Of a DNA stretch of 64,000 bases, positions 46,911 to 56,360 are shown piece by piece. Origin of the DNA: Aquabacter sp. L1I39 (lineage in GTDB: Bacteria > Pseudomonadota > Alphaproteobacteria > Rhizobiales > Xanthobacteraceae); contig NZ_CP072392.1 of the NCBI RefSeq assembly GCF_017742835.1, positions 2,402,385 to 2,466,384 on the forward strand, read 5' to 3'. The position numbers were made by a program, and so were the translations under genes. Each line of letters starts with the position of its first letter. Position 1 is the first letter of the stretch. The notes under the pieces were generated by a model, which did not search any database, was not told the origin of the DNA, and saw only the letters and a list, made by a program, of their open reading frames with translations.

Positions 46911-47780
46911 GTGCCACCACGTTCGACGACGCGCGGCGCGCGCGGCGCTACCCCTTTGCCATCCGCGCCCACGTCCGGCGACAACCCCGCGACGGCTCGC
47001 GGGGCGGCGCCCGCGCCGCATTCCGCCACCGGCACCAGCACGCTCGACCTTGCGTTGCGCATGGTGGAGTTCCTGGCCATGCAGAGCCGGCCGCTGGCGC
47101 TCGCGCAGATCACCGCCCATTTCTCGGCCTCCAAGGCCACCGTCTATCGGCACCTTGTCACCCTCCAGCGGCACGGCTTCGTGCGTCAGGATCCGGAGAC
47201 CGGGCGCTATGATGCGGGCGTCAAGCTCATGGTGCTGGGCGAGGCGCTGCGTGCCCGCTTCGACGTGCTCTCCGCCGCCCGCGCCGAGCTCATGGAATTG
47301 CGCGACCGCACCGGCCAGGCGGTCACCATCTGCGCCCTCGTCGACGGCGAGGTGGTGGTGCTGGAGCTGGTGCAAGGACGCACCCTGATTGAATTTGCCA
47401 CCCGTCCCGGCACGCGGCTCGACTTTCACGCCAGCGCCCACGGCAAGGTGTGGCTGGCCTTCGGCGCCGACGAATTGCTGGCACGGGCGCTCGCGGCTCC
47501 CCTCAAGAACTGGACCGCGCACACCATTACCGACCCGGACGCCCTTCGTCGCGAAGTCGGCCTTGTGCGCCAGCGGGGCTGGTCCACTGCTCCCGACGAG
47601 GTGCTGACCGGCGTCAACACGCTCGCCGCCCCCATCTTCGACCATCGCGGCGCCCTCGTCGGCTCACTCGCCATTGTCGGCGCCACCCAATTCATCCCCC
47701 CCGATCCCCCCGATACTCAGGTTGCAGAGGTCACCGGCACCGCCGCGCGCATCTCCCGCAGCCTGGGATGGAGAAGCTGA
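46911..47780 (+). CDS. IclR-family transcriptional regulator
   Basis: The 289-residue protein has a low-complexity N-terminus, a winged helix near 50-100 (PLALAQITAHFSASKATVYRHLVTLQRHGFV) and an IclR effector domain with GKVWLAF, RGWSTAPDEVLTGVNTLAAPIFDHRGALVGSLAI. IclR proteins sense small acids. Start is GTG 46911. It is unusual in lying upstream and on the same strand, only three bases before hyuA, so it is the first gene of the operon it probably regulates. Confidence 0.9.
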   Translation: MPPRSTTRGARGATPLPSAPTSGDNPATARGAAPAPHSATGTSTLDLALRMVEFLAMQSRPLALAQITAHFSASKATVYRHLVTLQRHGFVRQDPETGRYDAGVKLMVLGEALRARFDVLSAARAELMELRDRTGQAVTICALVDGEVVVLELVQGRTLIEFATRPGTRLDFHASAHGKVWLAFGADELLARALAAPLKNWTAHTITDPDALRREVGLVRQRGWSTAPDEVLTGVNTLAAPIFDHRGALVGSLAIVGATQFIPPDPPDTQVAEVTGTAARISRSLGWRS

Positions 47781-47783
47781 GCC

Positions 47784-49847
47784 ATGACATATTCGCTGGC
47801 CGTCGATATTGGCGGCACCTTCACCGACATCGTGCTGCGCCATTCCGACGGCCGCCTGCAGGTGGACAAGACTCTGACCACCCACCACGACCTGCTGGAA
47901 GGCTTCTTCCGCGGCGTCGACCAGGTGCTCGCCAAAGCCGGTGTCTCCGCGGAGGCGGTGGATGGCGTGGTGGTGCATGCCACCACAGTGGTCACCAACG
48001 CGCTCATTGAGCGCAAGGGCTTTCCCACGGCGCTCGTGGTGACGGACGGCTTCCGCGACGTGCTCGCCATTCGCAATGAGCACCGCTACGACATGTATGA
48101 CCCGCAGATCGAGTTTCCCGAGCCGTTGGTCCCCGAGGACCTGACTTTCGGCATCAAGGAGCGGGTGCTTGCCGACGGCACCGTGCTCGCCGAGCCCACA
48201 GACGCCGACATCGCAGCGCTCGCCGACGCCATCCGGGCTTCTGGCGCAAAGGCCGTGGCGCTCTGCTTCCTCAATTCTTTCGCCAACGGCGCCAATGAGG
48301 CGAAAGTGGCGGGGCAATTGCAGCGTCTGCTCAACGACACCTTCTTCTGTACGTCGTCCGACGTGGCCCCCCAGATCCGCGAATACCAGCGCGCCTCAAC
48401 GGCGACGGTGAACGCCTACACCATGCCCATCTCCCAGCCTTATCTGCGCCGCCTCTCCGAGCGGCTGCGGGACGAGGGCTTCTCGAATACGCCGCTCATC
48501 ATGCTATCCTCCGGCGGCGTGGTTGGGGCTGAGACCGCCGGCCGCAATCCGGTGCGCATGATCGAGAGCGGGCCGGCCGCCGGGGCGCTCGCCGCCTGCC
48601 ATTATGCGGAAGTGCTGGGCATCGACCGGCTCATGAGCTTCGACATGGGCGGCACCACCGCCAAGGCCTGCCTGATCGAGAACCGCACCCCCCTCGTCAC
48701 TGGCCTGTTTGAGGTGGACCGCCGCTATCGCTTCAAGGAAGGCTCGGGGCTTCCCGTCACCGTGCCCTCCATCGACCTCATCGAGATCGGCGCGGGTGGC
48801 GGCTCCATCGCCCATGTGGATGATCTCGGCCTGCTGAAGGTCGGCCCCGAGAGCGCCGGCTCCAATCCGGGTCCGGCCTGCTATGGGCGCGGCGGGCGCA
48901 ATGCCACCGTCACCGATGCGGACCTGGTGCTGGGTCTCATTGATGCGGAGAACTTCCTCGGCGGCGACATGCCCCTCGACACCGCCGCCGCCGATGCCGC
49001 CATGGGCCGGCTGGGCGCGGACCTGAAGGTGCCCGCCGTGCAGGCCGCGCGGGGCATCTATCGCATCGTCACCGAGGCCATGGCCTCCGCCGCCCGCACC
49101 CATGCCACCGACCGCGGCGTGGACTATCGCGGCCTGCCGCTCTTCGCCTTCGGTGGTGCCGGCCCGCTCCATGCCTGCGGCGTGGCCGAGCTGCTCCAGA
49201 GCACGGCAGTGATCGTGCCGCCGCAGTCCAGCGTGCTGTCCGCCTTCGGCACGCTGGTGACGCCCGTGCGGCTCGATCTGGTGCGCTCGGACCTGACGCT
49301 CCTCGACGACATCGACTGGACCCGCGTCGACCGCATCCTGGGCGACCTGGAAGCGGAAGGCCGCGCCGCTTTGCGCGAGGCGGGTTGCCTGCCCGCCGAC
49401 GTCTCGCTCCTGATCGGCGCGGACATGCGCTATCTCGGCCAGCAGCACGAGGTCACCGTCACCTTCGAGGGCGACCCCCGCGAGACCCGCGACACCGCCG
49501 CCATCGCCAAGTTGTTCGCCGGCGCCTATCGCCACCTCTATGGCGTGAACCCCGACCATGTGCCCGTGGAGATCGTCACCTGGCGGATCACCGCGCGCGG
49601 TCCCGTGGTGCCTTTCCACCCGGCGGCGCGTGTGTCGGAGGGCCTCGGCAGCCCCAAGAGCCACCGCAAGGTGCATGCCTGGACCGACAACCAGGATGCC
49701 GCCGTCTATGAGCGCTCCACCCTCGCCGTCGGCCAGAGCGTCAGCGGCCCCGCCATCATTGAGGAGCGGGAGACCACCACCGCCCTCCCGCCCGGCTGGA
49801 CAGCCACCATCGACCGCTTTGGCTGCATCGTCGCCACCAAGAATTGA
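47784..49847 (+). CDS. Hydantoinase/oxoprolinase subunit A (HyuA-like)
   Basis: The 687-residue protein starts YSLAVDIGGTFTDIVL, followed by hydantoinase-A core motifs including VHATTVVTNALIERKG, SFDMGGTTAKACLIE and FGGAGPLHACGVAELL. This family acts with subunit B as ATP-dependent hydrolase of hydantoins or 5-oxoproline, or as an acetone/acetophenone carboxylase relative. The exact substrate is not set by sequence. It is 11 bases before hyuB. Confidence 0.92.
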   Translation: MTYSLAVDIGGTFTDIVLRHSDGRLQVDKTLTTHHDLLEGFFRGVDQVLAKAGVSAEAVDGVVVHATTVVTNALIERKGFPTALVVTDGFRDVLAIRNEHRYDMYDPQIEFPEPLVPEDLTFGIKERVLADGTVLAEPTDADIAALADAIRASGAKAVALCFLNSFANGANEAKVAGQLQRLLNDTFFCTSSDVAPQIREYQRASTATVNAYTMPISQPYLRRLSERLRDEGFSNTPLIMLSSGGVVGAETAGRNPVRMIESGPAAGALAACHYAEVLGIDRLMSFDMGGTTAKACLIENRTPLVTGLFEVDRRYRFKEGSGLPVTVPSIDLIEIGAGGGSIAHVDDLGLLKVGPESAGSNPGPACYGRGGRNATVTDADLVLGLIDAENFLGGDMPLDTAAADAAMGRLGADLKVPAVQAARGIYRIVTEAMASAARTHATDRGVDYRGLPLFAFGGAGPLHACGVAELLQSTAVIVPPQSSVLSAFGTLVTPVRLDLVRSDLTLLDDIDWTRVDRILGDLEAEGRAALREAGCLPADVSLLIGADMRYLGQQHEVTVTFEGDPRETRDTAAIAKLFAGAYRHLYGVNPDHVPVEIVTWRITARGPVVPFHPAARVSEGLGSPKSHRKVHAWTDNQDAAVYERSTLAVGQSVSGPAIIEERETTTALPPGWTATIDRFGCIVATKN

Positions 49848-49858
49848 GGACAGGTCCC

Positions 49859-51421
49859 ATGGCAAACGTAAAGATGGACGGCGTCGAGCTGGAAATCCTG
49901 TGGTCCAACCTCATCGGGGTGGTGACCGAGCGGGCCAAGGCGCTGCAGCGCATCGCCTTCAGCCCCATCGTGCGCGAGGCCGGCGACCTCGCCTGCGCCC
50001 TGTTCGACCAGCGCGGGCGCATGGTGGCGCAGGCCAATACGGGCACGCCTGGCCACATCAATTCGCTGGCCTTTGCCGGCGCCCATCTGGTGCGCCTCTT
50101 CGCCGGCAAGTGCGCGCCGGGCGACGTGCTCATCACCAATGACCCCTGGCTGTCGGCGGGGCACTTCTTCGACATCACGGTGCTGACCCCCATCTTCAAC
50201 GGGGAGAAGCTGATCGCCTATATCGGCTCCACCATCCACCACACGGACATTGGCGGCTACGGCATCGGCGCCGGCGCCCGGGACGTGCACGAGGAGGGTC
50301 TCTGGATCCCGCCGCTCAAGCTCTATGAGAAGGGCGAGCCGGTGGAGGTGCTCCACACCATGATCCGGCGCAATGTCCGCACGCCGGACGCGGTGTTCGG
50401 CGATCTCTCCGCCCAGGTCTCCAGCGGGCAGGCGGCGGCCGAGCATCTCATCGCCCTGTGCGAGCGCGCCGGCCTTGAGGATATCGAGACGTTGTCCGAC
50501 GAGATCATCCAGCGCTCCGAGGAGGCCACGCGCAACGCCATCCGCAAGCTGAAGGCCGGCACCTATCACGGCGAGAGCCTGTTCGACGTTCCCGGCGGCG
50601 AAATCATCACGCTCAAGACCGCCGTGACGGTGGACACCGACACCGGGACCATCATCGTGGACTTCACCGGCACCTCGCCGCAGACGGCCACCGGCATCAA
50701 TGTGGTGCTGAACTACACCCACGCTTATTCCACATTCGCCATCCGCTCCTGTCTCAATCCGGACCTGCCGAACAATACCGGCTCGCTCGCCCCCATCGAG
50801 ATCCGGGCCCCGGAAGGCTCCATCGTCAATTGCGCTTATCCGGCGCCGGTGAATGCGCGCCATGTGGTGGGCATGTATGTGCCCATGCCCATCCTCAAGG
50901 CACTCCACCAGGTGATGCCGGACCGGGTTCTGGCGGAAGGCTCGGGCGCGGTGTGGACCATCCAGGTGCAGGGCAAGCGTGCCGACGGGCGGCCCTTCAC
51001 CTCCTCCATGTTCAACTATTCCGGCGGCATGGGCGCCCGAGCCGAAAAGCACGGGCCGAGCGCCACCTGCTACCCGACCGGCGTTGCCGCCGTGCCCATC
51101 GAGATCCTGGAAGCGGCCATGCCCATCGTGTTCGACCGCAAGGAATTGCGGCGCGGCTCGGGGGGCACCGGTCGCACCCGGGGCGGCGACGGCCAGTTCA
51201 TCCAGTTCCACCTGCGCACCGAATATCCCTGGCTGCTCAATGCGGTGCCGAGCCGGCTGGAAAGCGGGCCGGACGGCATTGGCGGCGGCGGACCGGGCGC
51301 AGCGGGGCGCTTCCTCGTCAATGGCAAGCCAGTGAGCGAAGCCCGCAAGCTCACCATGAATGCCGGCGACGTGGTGGTCCTGGAAACCCCGGGCGGCGGC
51401 GGCTTCGGCCCGGCAGCCTGA
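49859..51421 (+). CDS. Hydantoinase/oxoprolinase subunit B (HyuB-like)
   Basis: The 520-residue protein has ANTGTPGHINSLAF, LITNDPWLSAGHFFDITVLTP, GSGAVWTIQVQGKR and the Gly-rich C-terminus typical of hydantoinase B. It pairs with subunit A in the ATP-dependent reaction. ATG 49859 is preferred over the upstream start at 49844. A strong hairpin follows the stop before the importer's binding-protein gene. Confidence 0.92.
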   Translation: MANVKMDGVELEILWSNLIGVVTERAKALQRIAFSPIVREAGDLACALFDQRGRMVAQANTGTPGHINSLAFAGAHLVRLFAGKCAPGDVLITNDPWLSAGHFFDITVLTPIFNGEKLIAYIGSTIHHTDIGGYGIGAGARDVHEEGLWIPPLKLYEKGEPVEVLHTMIRRNVRTPDAVFGDLSAQVSSGQAAAEHLIALCERAGLEDIETLSDEIIQRSEEATRNAIRKLKAGTYHGESLFDVPGGEIITLKTAVTVDTDTGTIIVDFTGTSPQTATGINVVLNYTHAYSTFAIRSCLNPDLPNNTGSLAPIEIRAPEGSIVNCAYPAPVNARHVVGMYVPMPILKALHQVMPDRVLAEGSGAVWTIQVQGKRADGRPFTSSMFNYSGGMGARAEKHGPSATCYPTGVAAVPIEILEAAMPIVFDRKELRRGSGGTGRTRGGDGQFIQFHLRTEYPWLLNAVPSRLESGPDGIGGGGPGAAGRFLVNGKPVSEARKLTMNAGDVVVLETPGGGGFGPAA

Positions 51422-51439
51422 ACGATTAGCTCGACCAGC

Positions 51440-51463
51440 GGCCCGGCCAGCAGAAGCCGGGCC
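51440..51463 (+). terminator. Hairpin between hyuB and the binding-protein gene
   Basis: GGCCCGGC at 51440-51447 pairs with GCCGGGCC at 51456-51463 across eight bases. No T-run follows, so it is more likely an mRNA-stability or attenuation element than a full terminator. Confidence 0.5.
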
Positions 51464-51498
51464 ATCTAAAAGAACAAACTTGTTTCGGGAGGAACATC

Positions 51499-52638
51499 GT
51501 GACGCTACGCACCCTCGCGGCCACAGCGCTGGTGGCCGCTTCCACACTGCTGGCCGTCCCGGTCGGCGCGCAGGAGACCTATAAGGTCGGCATCTCGGCC
51601 GGCCTCACCGGCTATGCCGCCACCGTCGACCGCGCCTGGCGCGACGGCGTGGAACTGGCCGCCGCCACCGTCAATGCCCGCGGCGGCGTGATGGGCCGCA
51701 AGATCCAGGTGATCGTGGAGGACAACCGCTCCGAGCCCCAGGAGGCGGTCACCGTCTATCGCAAGATGCTGTCCTCCGACGGCGCCCAGGTCTTCGTCTC
51801 CGGCTGCGTCTCCGCGGGCAATTTCGCCGCTGCTGGCCTGCTGGTGCGGGCCAAGGTGCCGATGATGCTGTGCTCCATCCTGCCGCAGCAGCCGGACCAG
51901 CTGAAATGGGCTTTCTCAACCCTGCCGCCGGCCGGCTTCGAGGTTGAAAAGCGCCTGGAATATCTGCGCGACAAGACGCAAATCCGGAAGGTGGGTGTGC
52001 TTCACGATCCCACCCCCTACGCCAATCTTCAGAAGAACGTGGCTGAGAAGGTCGCCGCGAAGTACGGCATCGAAATCGTGGCGGTGGAGCCGTACAAGCA
52101 GGATGACGCGGATCTGTCCGTGCAGATCTCCAAGATGCGCTCGGCCGGCGCTGGCGCCATCATCAAGATCGGCCTCGGCGGCACCACGCTGACCGCCGCC
52201 AAGAACATCAAGCAGCTGGGCGCGGACATGCTGCTGCTCACCAGCCTGGAAGACATCGCTGTGTTCCGTCCGGTGGCGGAAGTGCTGGGCGACAAGTTCT
52301 TCTTCGTCGCCTCGCCCTCGCAAGTCTATGACGCCCTCCCCGAAGGCGCGCTGAAGGCCGAGATCACCAAGTTCCTCAACCCCTGGAAGGAAAAGTATGG
52401 GGATCGCGACCCCAACTGGGCCTCGCGCGGCTGGGACGGGCTGATGCTGACCGTGGCAGCGGTCGAGAAGGCCAAGTCCTTCGAGGGTGCGGCGGTGCGC
52501 GATGCCTATGAGGCTATTACCGGCTACCAGGGCACGACGGGCGTCTACAATTTCTCGCCGGAGGTCCACCAGGGCATCACCGAGAACCCGTTCGTCATCG
52601 CCACCATCGTCGACGGCAAGGTGAAGGTGGTGCAATGA
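51499..52638 (+). CDS. HAAT-type ABC substrate-binding protein, hydantoinase-linked importer
   Basis: A signal peptide ends near residue 25 (VGAQ). The mature protein begins ETYKVGISAGLTGYAATVDRAWRDG and has the type I periplasmic-binding fold. GTG 51499 follows CGGGAGGAA. It overlaps the next ATPase by four bases. It is presumed to bind the compound that HyuAB hydrolyses; ligand unknown. Confidence 0.9.
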   Translation: MTLRTLAATALVAASTLLAVPVGAQETYKVGISAGLTGYAATVDRAWRDGVELAAATVNARGGVMGRKIQVIVEDNRSEPQEAVTVYRKMLSSDGAQVFVSGCVSAGNFAAAGLLVRAKVPMMLCSILPQQPDQLKWAFSTLPPAGFEVEKRLEYLRDKTQIRKVGVLHDPTPYANLQKNVAEKVAAKYGIEIVAVEPYKQDDADLSVQISKMRSAGAGAIIKIGLGGTTLTAAKNIKQLGADMLLLTSLEDIAVFRPVAEVLGDKFFFVASPSQVYDALPEGALKAEITKFLNPWKEKYGDRDPNWASRGWDGLMLTVAAVEKAKSFEGAAVRDAYEAITGYQGTTGVYNFSPEVHQGITENPFVIATIVDGKVKVVQ

Positions 52639-53381
52639 GCACCGCCCTCGCCACGCCCGCCAGCGCGCAGAGCGCGCTGGCGATGCTGGAGACGCGCGGC
52701 CTTGGCGCCCGCTACGGCCATGTGGAGGCGCTGCACCCCACCGACCTCCAGGTGGGCGAAGGCGAGCTCGTGGCCGTGCTCGGGCCCAACGGGGCGGGCA
52801 AGTCCACCTTGCTGCGCGCCATCCTGGGCCTCGTCACCAATTTCGGCAGCGTGCACCTGCGCGGCCAGCCCTTGCCCCGGCTCGATCCGGTGGCGGTGGC
52901 GGCGCGCGGCGTGGTGCTCGTGCCGGAAGGGCGCGGCATTTTTGGCCCCATGAGCGTGGCTGAGAACCTGGAGCTGGGCGCCTATCGCCTGCGCGACCGG
53001 CTCGAATTCCAGCGGCGGTGGGAAAGGGTGCTGGAACTCTTCCCGCGCCTCAAGGAGCGGCTGTCCCAAGTGGCCGGCTCCATGTCCGGCGGCGAGCAGC
53101 AGATGCTGGCTATCGGGCGCGCGCTCATGGCCGGCCCGACCGTCCTGTTGCTGGACGAGCCCTCCCTCGGCCTCGCGCCGCGGGTCACGGAGGAGATTCT
53201 GGCCACCCTCGGCCGGCTCAATGCCGAGGGGCTCTCCATCATCCTCGTGGAGCAGAAGGCGCCTTTGGCGCTGGAGCTCGCCAACCGCGCCTACCTGCTT
53301 TCGGTGGGCCGGATCGTCGCCACTCTCGATCCCCGCGAGATCACATCCTATGACGAGCTCGCTCAGCATTACTTCACCTGA
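52635..53381 (+). CDS. HAAT-type ABC ATP-binding protein, LivF-like
   Basis: The 248-residue ATPase has Walker A GPNGAGKST, LVPEGRGIFGPMSVAENL, signature MSGGEQQMLAIGRAL and Walker B VLLLDEPSLGLAP. Start overlaps the binding-protein stop. It is one of two ATPases of the importer. Confidence 0.93.
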   Translation: MSTALATPASAQSALAMLETRGLGARYGHVEALHPTDLQVGEGELVAVLGPNGAGKSTLLRAILGLVTNFGSVHLRGQPLPRLDPVAVAARGVVLVPEGRGIFGPMSVAENLELGAYRLRDRLEFQRRWERVLELFPRLKERLSQVAGSMSGGEQQMLAIGRALMAGPTVLLLDEPSLGLAPRVTEEILATLGRLNAEGLSIILVEQKAPLALELANRAYLLSVGRIVATLDPREITSYDELAQHYFT

Positions 53382-54324
53382 GGCCAGGCGCCGACCACGC
53401 CTGTCCTGGCGCGGGCTGCTGCCATACGTCCTCGTGGCGGCGGTGGTTGGCTATGCCATCGCGGTGGGCGGCTATCCCGCCACCGTGGTGTCCTTCGCGC
53501 TCATCTACGCGGTGTTCGTGATCGGCCTCAACCTGTTCATGGGCTTTGCCAACCAGGTATCGTTCGGCCAGAACGCCTTCGCGGCCATTGGCGGCTATAC
53601 GTCCGCCGTGCTCACCGCCACCTATGGCTGGGAGCCCTTGCCCGCCATGGCGGCGGGCATGGCCGGGGCGCTGGCCGCCGCCTGCGCCATCGGCTATCCG
53701 ACCTTGCGTCTCAAGGGCCATTATCTCGCCATGGGGACGCTCGCCATCGGCCTCATCGTCTATGAGATCACGGTGGAATGGTCGAGCGTCACCCAGGGCT
53801 ATATGGGACTGTCCGGCATTCCCCCGCTCGGCATAGGCAGCTATGAGATCAGCTCCGACCGCGGCCAGCTCATCGTGCTCACCTTGGTGGTCGCCGCCGC
53901 CACCTTCCTCTCCGCGCGCCTGCGCCGTTCCCGCATGGGCCGGGCGCTCTCGGCGGTGGCGGGCAGCGAGGAGGCGGCACGGGCGCTGGGCATTCCGGTG
54001 GCGCGCTACAAGCTGCTGGCCTTTCTCCTCTCCGCCGCCCTCGCCTCTCTTTCGGGTTCGCTGTTCGTGCATGTGGTCGGCTTCGTCAGCCCCGAAGTGT
54101 TCGGGCTGCACATGGTCATCCTCACCTTCACCATGCTCTATGTGGGCGGCATCGGCACCATTGCGGGGCCGGTGGTGGGTGCGCTCATCATCAGCCTGCT
54201 GCCCGAGACCTTCCGTGCCTTCAAGGACTATCAGGACCTCGCTTATGGCGCGGCGCTCATCCTGATGCTGATCTATGCCCCGAAGGGCCTCTCCGCCCTC
54301 TTCACCCTGCGGAGGCGCGCATGA
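53350..54324 (+). CDS. HAAT-type ABC permease, LivM-like
   Basis: The 324-residue membrane protein has IGLNLFMGFANQVSFGQNAFAAIGGYTSAV and LKGHYLAMGTLAIGLIVYEI. ATG 53350 lies within the end of the LivF gene (32-base overlap), and the stop overlaps LivG by four bases. Confidence 0.93.
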   Translation: MTSSLSITSPEARRRPRLSWRGLLPYVLVAAVVGYAIAVGGYPATVVSFALIYAVFVIGLNLFMGFANQVSFGQNAFAAIGGYTSAVLTATYGWEPLPAMAAGMAGALAAACAIGYPTLRLKGHYLAMGTLAIGLIVYEITVEWSSVTQGYMGLSGIPPLGIGSYEISSDRGQLIVLTLVVAAATFLSARLRRSRMGRALSAVAGSEEAARALGIPVARYKLLAFLLSAALASLSGSLFVHVVGFVSPEVFGLHMVILTFTMLYVGGIGTIAGPVVGALIISLLPETFRAFKDYQDLAYGAALILMLIYAPKGLSALFTLRRRA

Positions 54325-55115
54325 GCCGGCTGGTGCTGGAAAACGTCACCAAGCGCTTTGGCGGCCTCGTGGCGGTGGACGGCGTGAGCTTCGCGGTGCC
54401 GGAGGCGGGCGTCACCGCCGTCATCGGGCCGAACGGTGCTGGCAAGACCACCCTCTTCAGCCTCATCTCCGGCTTCCTGCCGCCCACGGAAGGGCGCGTG
54501 CTGTTCGATGGGCAGGACATTACCGGCCTTGCCCCGGAAAAGGTTGCCCGGCGCGGCCTCGTGCGCACCTTCCAATTGGTGAAGCTGTTCGAGGACCTGA
54601 CCACGCTTGAAAATGTGAAGGTGGGTCGTCACCTGCACACCAAGGCCGGCCTGTTCTCCGCCTTCCTGCGCCCACCCTCGGCGCGGCGCGAGGAAAGACA
54701 AGTGGAGGCCCGGGCCCGCGAACTGCTCGGCTTCGTGGGCCTCCAGCACAAAGCGGACGAGGATGCCTCCGGCCTCTCCTATGGCCAGCAGCGACTCCTG
54801 GAAATGGCCCGGGCGCTCGCCGCCGACCCGCGCCTCGTGCTGCTGGACGAGCCGGCGGCGGGGCTCAACGGAGAGGAATCCGCGGCCCTCTCCCGCATCA
54901 TCCGCCGCATCGCGGACGAGGGCACGACCGTGCTTCTCATCGAGCACGACATGACCCTCGTCATGAATACGGCGGACCGGGTGGTGGTGGTGGATTTCGG
55001 CCGCAAGATCGCCGAAGGCACGCCGGCTGAGGTGCGCACCGACCCGGCGGTGATCGCCGCCTATCTCGGCAGTTCCAAGGCCGCCACCGCCGGCAGGGAG
55101 GCCAAGCATGGCTGA
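54321..55115 (+). CDS. HAAT-type ABC ATP-binding protein, LivG-like
   Basis: The 264-residue ATPase has Walker A GPNGAGKTT, signature LSYGQQRLLEMARALA (variant of LSGGQ) and Walker B LVLLDEPAAGLN. Start overlaps the LivM stop, and the next permease begins eight bases before its stop. Confidence 0.93.
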   Translation: MSRLVLENVTKRFGGLVAVDGVSFAVPEAGVTAVIGPNGAGKTTLFSLISGFLPPTEGRVLFDGQDITGLAPEKVARRGLVRTFQLVKLFEDLTTLENVKVGRHLHTKAGLFSAFLRPPSARREERQVEARARELLGFVGLQHKADEDASGLSYGQQRLLEMARALAADPRLVLLDEPAAGLNGEESAALSRIIRRIADEGTTVLLIEHDMTLVMNTADRVVVVDFGRKIAEGTPAEVRTDPAVIAAYLGSSKAATAGREAKHG

Positions 55116-55986
55116 CTTTTCTTACATCCCCCAGGTGCTGGTGTCGGGGCTCGGCATTGGCTGCGTTTACGGCCTCATCGGCATCGGTTTCTGCGTCATC
55201 TACAATGCCTCTGGCATCGTGAACTTCGCCCAGGGTGCCTTCGTCATGCTGGGCGGCATGATCACGCAGAGCCTGATGCAGGCCCAGGGCCTGCCCCTCA
55301 TTCCGGCGGCGCTGGTGGCGGTGGCTCTGGTGGCGCTGCTGGGTGTCGGGCTGGAACGGCTGGTGGTTCGCCCGCTCTGGAACCGCAAGGCCACCATGTT
55401 CACCATGATCCTGGCGACGCTCGCCGCGCAGATCGTGATCGAGCGCGTCGCACTTCTCGTCTGGGGTGATCAGCCGCGTTCCATGACCGTCTTCACCGAT
55501 CTGCCGCCGCTTCAGTTCGGTGGGGTGGCGGTGAGCTACCAGTTGCTGTGGATCGTGGGCGCGTCCCTGATCGCGGTGGGCGGGCTCGCCGCCTTCTTCC
55601 GCCTGTCGCGCACCGGCAAGGCGATGCGCGCCTGCGCCATCAACCGGGAAGCGGCGGCGCTCCAGGGCATTCCGGTCTCGCGCATGCTGGCGGCCGCCTT
55701 TGCCATCAGCGCCGGCCTCGGCGCCATGGCCGGCATCCTCATCACGCCCACCCAATACACCGCCTTCAATGTGGGCGTGCCCTTCGCCATTTCCGGCTTC
55801 ATCGCGGCAATCGTCGGCGGCTTCGGGCGACCGTTCGGCGCCTTCCTGGGCGGGCTGATGCTCGGCCTTGTGCAGTCGCTGGCGATCCTGGGTTTCGGCG
55901 CGGGATTGAAGACGGTGGCCGCGCTCTCCGTCCTGCTGGTCTTCCTCTTCATCCGGCCCTCGGGCCTGCTCGGCGCGGCGAAATAG
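55108..55986 (+). CDS. HAAT-type ABC permease, LivH-like
   Basis: The 292-residue membrane protein has IGCVYGLIGIGFCVIYNASGIVNFAQGAFVMLGG, the LivH N-terminal pattern. It completes the five-part importer of the hydantoinase operon. The order K-F-M-G-H differs from the first importer. Confidence 0.94.
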   Translation: MADFSYIPQVLVSGLGIGCVYGLIGIGFCVIYNASGIVNFAQGAFVMLGGMITQSLMQAQGLPLIPAALVAVALVALLGVGLERLVVRPLWNRKATMFTMILATLAAQIVIERVALLVWGDQPRSMTVFTDLPPLQFGGVAVSYQLLWIVGASLIAVGGLAAFFRLSRTGKAMRACAINREAAALQGIPVSRMLAAAFAISAGLGAMAGILITPTQYTAFNVGVPFAISGFIAAIVGGFGRPFGAFLGGLMLGLVQSLAILGFGAGLKTVAALSVLLVFLFIRPSGLLGAAK

Positions 55987-56013
55987 CGCTCATCTTTTCA
56001 AGGAGTTGCTTCC

Positions 56014-56346
56014 ATGGACATCACCAAGATCAATTGGGACGCAATGGAATGGACCCCGGTGCGCGAGGGGGTCGAGCGCAAGGCCGTGTCCGGCGCGGGC
56101 GCGACCCTCGCCCTGCATCGCCTCATGCCCGGCCATGAGCCCAAGCCGCACAGCCATCCCCATGAGCAGATCGCCTATATCGTCTCGGGCACCATCCGCT
56201 TCTTCGTGGGCGAGGACGAGCACCTGATTGGCCCCGGCGGGGTCATCGTGATCCCGCCCAATGTACGCCATTGGGGCGAGGTGGTCGGCGACGAGCCGGT
56301 CATCAATCTCGACATCTTCACCCCCCGCCGGCCCGAATACGCCTGA
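56014..56346 (+). CDS. Cupin-domain protein
   Basis: The 110-residue protein has both cupin motifs: HSHPHEQIAYIVSGTIRFFVGE for motif 1 and PPNVRHWGE for motif 2, with His and Glu for metal binding. It could be a small dioxygenase, isomerase or ligand sensor. Its place between the importer and an aldolase suggests a catabolic step on the imported compound. The ribosome site AAGGAG is good. Confidence 0.85.
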   Translation: MDITKINWDAMEWTPVREGVERKAVSGAGATLALHRLMPGHEPKPHSHPHEQIAYIVSGTIRFFVGEDEHLIGPGGVIVIPPNVRHWGEVVGDEPVINLDIFTPRRPEYA

Positions 56347-56360
56347 GCAGGATCCGACCG